Shown one piece after another: positions 23,660 to 24,920 of a stretch of DNA of 24,920 nucleotides. The notes below the pieces were generated by a model, which worked only from the letters and a program-made list of their open reading frames with translations, was not told the origin of the DNA and made no database searches. The position numbers and the translations under genes are program-made. Origin of the DNA: Cenarchaeum sp. SB0662_bin_33 (GTDB lineage: Archaea > Thermoproteota > Nitrososphaeria > Nitrososphaerales > Nitrosopumilaceae). The DNA lies in assembly GCA_009840065.1 (NCBI GenBank), contig VXON01000132.1, forward strand, positions 1-24,920, in the 5' to 3' direction. The stretch's first letter is position 1. Every line of letters starts with the position of its first letter.

Positions 23660-23904
23660 TACTTGCCGCCTTGTGACAATATTGTCCTAAGAGTGGTTGT
23701 AGAATGAATGTGGGGCGTACGGCGTACCTGCTCTACAATATTTTCGGTTTCTGTAGGTGTGGCCACAACCCTGCAAAATATATCAAATGTTCCATATGTA
23801 CCTCTCACCTCTGCCACACCAGGCATCTTTGCTATGGCCTCAATAATGTCCATCTCAGAACCCATATCACACTGCATAAGAATGTAGGTTGGTTCTTTTT
23901 CCAT
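23659..23904 (-). CDS. Lrp/AsnC-type ligand-binding domain protein (no HTH)
   Basis: An 81-residue stand-alone RAM domain, as in Lrp/AsnC regulators but without the DNA-binding part. It shows the fold pattern: strand ILMQCDMGSEMDII, helix EAIAKMPGVAEVRGTYGTFDIFCRVVA, then TETENIVEQVRRTPHIHSTTTL. Such proteins bind amino acids and often pair with full Lrp regulators. I place the start at ATG 23904 (MEKEPTYIL) because TTAAAATAC lies about 26 bases before it; an upstream in-frame ATG at 23919 would be too close to that box. The stop overlaps the following small Cys/His gene by one base, so the two are co-translated. Confidence 0.85.
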   Translation of the reverse strand: MEKEPTYILMQCDMGSEMDIIEAIAKMPGVAEVRGTYGTFDIFCRVVATPTETENIVEQVRRTPHIHSTTTLRTILSQGGK

Positions 23905-23940
23905 AATATAATAATGCATTTTTTGTATTTTAACTTGATG

Positions 23941-23985
23941 GTATGAATCAGGCTTTTTGCACGGTATGATCAGCTAAAGTTAAAC
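23941..23985 (-). repeat. Dispersed repeat, copy 4 (diverged)
   Basis: Aligned with 24866-24910 without gaps, 36 of 45 bases match. In the zinc-finger reading frame the first Cys codon is TGA and the second is CGT (Arg), so it cannot encode the finger. Confidence 0.65.
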
Positions 23986-23997
23986 GTGCTAGTCAGG

Positions 23998-24195
23998 TTA
24001 ATGACATTCATCTGTAAAATACAATTTTTGTTTGGAGAGATAGTCACAACCTGACCTAGTATACACTCTCCAATATCGTGTGGCATATGAGTAGACGTAG
24101 TGCGGATGCGCGTCATTCACTACATCCACCGGAGGGCGCACAGACCGGGGTGGGTAGCGCAGGCCGGAGCGATCCTGGACCTGCAAATGTAACAA
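23998..24195 (-). pseudogene. Possible zinc-finger-family relic (short open frame)
   Basis: This 65-residue open frame contains AHPHYVYSYATRYWRVYTRSG followed by CDYLSKQKLYFTDECH, split here for brevity. The Cys-x-Tyr-x-x-Lys context parallels CSYCEK in repeat copy 2, with the second Cys replaced by Leu. There is no strong promoter and the protein would be very short. It probably belongs to the same decayed family as the 40-bp repeats nearby, but the similarity is short and could be chance. Confidence 0.25.
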
Positions 24196-24318
24196 AGGTT
24201 ACATGAAAGTGTTTTATCTTTTGAAGTTGATCGTCCGTAAAAACGATGACGTGTGTGCTAAATGAAAAATTGATGGTTTTTATTAATAATGGTGGGTGTT
24301 TTAAGCGATTTTTTGGTA

Positions 24319-24344
24319 TTGAATATCAATCATTGGATATTCAA
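24319..24344. repeat. Short hairpin: 9-bp perfect stem, 8-base loop
   Basis: TTGAATATC at 24319-24327 pairs with GATATTCAA at 24336-24344 around the loop AATCATTG. GGTATT and AATACC just outside could extend it. It lies about 75 bases downstream of the end of the minus-strand gene 24420-24746 and might be a 3' structure or a protein-binding palindrome. Confidence 0.4.
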
Positions 24345-24419
24345 AAGGCAAAATACCTTTATAAAATCTACAATAAAAACCGGTTAAAATCATTATAATG
24401 TGTTGTCATAGGTATAATT

Positions 24420-24746
24420 TTATTCCAGTGATTCTAGGGCATTAACAATACTTTGAAACTGATCCTTGTTCTTTTTTAATAAGATTTTTGGATAGTCCCC
24501 GATATTGCATACGGCTTGGTAGATAAACTGTGGCGGTATGGGCCCGCCGGAGGACACCCTCTGTTCTAAAACATATTCGTCTATAATGGTGCATATGACC
24601 TCTTCGTAACATCCATCACTCTCCTCCAATGATTTACGATATATTTCAACGGGCCGGTTTGTTCTTTTATACACACTTACTCCCTTATTTAGCAAGCCGG
24701 ATATGTGAACGATCTGCCAGCTGTCCAGATTTAGTTGTCGGTCCAT
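24420..24746 (-). CDS. Small protein of unknown function
   Basis: A 108-residue soluble protein I do not recognise. It has an alpha/beta look: DSWQIVHISGLLNKGVSVYKR, then RPVEIYRKSLEE, then EEVICTIIDEYVLEQRVSSGGPIP, then a helical end KNKDQFQSIVNALESLE. Only two Cys are present, so a zinc site is unlikely. AT-rich sequence (ATAATAATTTTAC, about 24761-24773) lies 20-25 bases upstream of the ATG and could be its TATA box. It is flanked on both sides by copies of the dispersed repeat, which makes it the one apparently intact gene inside a relic-rich stretch. Confidence 0.7.
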   Translation of the reverse strand: MDRQLNLDSWQIVHISGLLNKGVSVYKRTNRPVEIYRKSLEESDGCYEEVICTIIDEYVLEQRVSSGGPIPPQFIYQAVCNIGDYPKILLKKNKDQFQSIVNALESLE

Positions 24747-24865
24747 ACCATATGGTTGTAAAATTATTATTTAGCACTATGACTTTTGGTGTGCGTTCCT
24801 ACTGAATTTGTACCTAGCAGATTGTGTCTATTTCTCCATGGATGCTTTCAGCACATGGATGCCAG

Positions 24866-24910
24866 GTATGAACCAAGCTTTTTTCACAATATGATCAGTC
24901 AAAATCAAAC
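24866..24910 (-). repeat. Dispersed repeat, copy 5
   Basis: The first 29 bases are identical to 12147-12175 although the copies are 12.7 kb apart. In the finger reading frame the first Cys codon is TGA, while the second Cys and EKSLVHT remain. The window ends soon after, so its upstream context is cut off. Confidence 0.75.
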
Positions 24911-24920
24911 CATCAAACAC

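Larger units (their letters stand above)
23920..24419. other. Gene-poor 500-bp gap with repeat copy 4 and a hairpin
   Basis: No gene I can support. It contains a diverged copy of the dispersed repeat (23941-23985), a minus-strand open frame of 65 residues (23998-24195) ending GCDYLSKQKLYFTDECH, and a perfect 9-bp inverted repeat at 24319-24344. The open frame's end resembles the repeat family's G-C-x-Y-C-x-K zinc-finger motif with Leu in place of the second Cys. I read the area as further decayed copies of the same small coding unit. The rest is AT-rich with no recognisable signal. Confidence 0.5.

Overview
The window reads as a piece of an ammonia-oxidising archaeon (Nitrososphaeria/Thaumarchaeota, probably Nitrosopumilales-like). 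The signs are archaeal-only genes (ribosomal protein S8e, SUI1/eIF1, the F420 pair cofD-cofC, A-type ATPase subunit F), archaeal/eukaryotic-type IleRS, archaeal-type S-adenosylhomocysteine hydrolase, a stand-alone B12-binding mutase subunit like that of the 3-hydroxypropionate/4-hydroxybutyrate cycle, heavy use of ATA and AGG codons, and TATA-like boxes about 25-30 bases upstream of start codons with no clear Shine-Dalgarno sequence (leaderless genes). The genus is inference; no rRNA or tRNA gene is present to fix it.

Layout. (1) 1-1430: a decayed insertion-sequence transposase (SWIM-like zinc finger, zinc ribbon, DDE core) broken by in-frame stop codons but not by frameshifts. (2) 1428-4239: cofD-cofC (F420 side chain), then on the other strand eIF1 and a CPBP intramembrane protease. 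(3) 4240-4588: a gene-poor gap holding a 153-bp module with perfect 18-bp inverted ends. (4) 4589-10481: a small conserved-looking unknown, ileS, ahcY and ilvC. (5) 10486-15583, all minus: a B12-binding mutase subunit, nadA, an 870-bp AT-rich gap, nadX, rps8e, scpB and a zinc alcohol dehydrogenase. (6) 15823-19287: a small unknown, a B12/radical-SAM enzyme, then folD overlapping 5-formyl-THF cyclo-ligase. (7) 19309-21538, minus: an LsrF-like aldolase, a zinc dehydrogenase and A-ATPase subunit F. (8) 21627-24746: small proteins (unknown, ABM domain, zinc-binding, Lrp-type ligand-binding domain, unknown) around a metallo-beta-lactamase nuclease.

Most genes are housekeeping: NAD synthesis (nadX supplies iminoaspartate to nadA), one-carbon/folate metabolism (folD, cyclo-ligase, ahcY), F420 synthesis, B12-dependent chemistry, branched-chain amino acids, translation and chromosome organisation.

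The accessory signal lies in the gaps. A ~40-bp dispersed repeat occurs at five places (near 12004, 12147, 12586, 23941 and 24866). In one copy it encodes a Cys-x2-Cys zinc-finger-like motif and in the others it is broken or diverged. With the dead transposase and the inverted-repeat module it suggests a history of mobile or duplicating small elements. I see no intact defence system, CRISPR array, tRNA or rRNA here.
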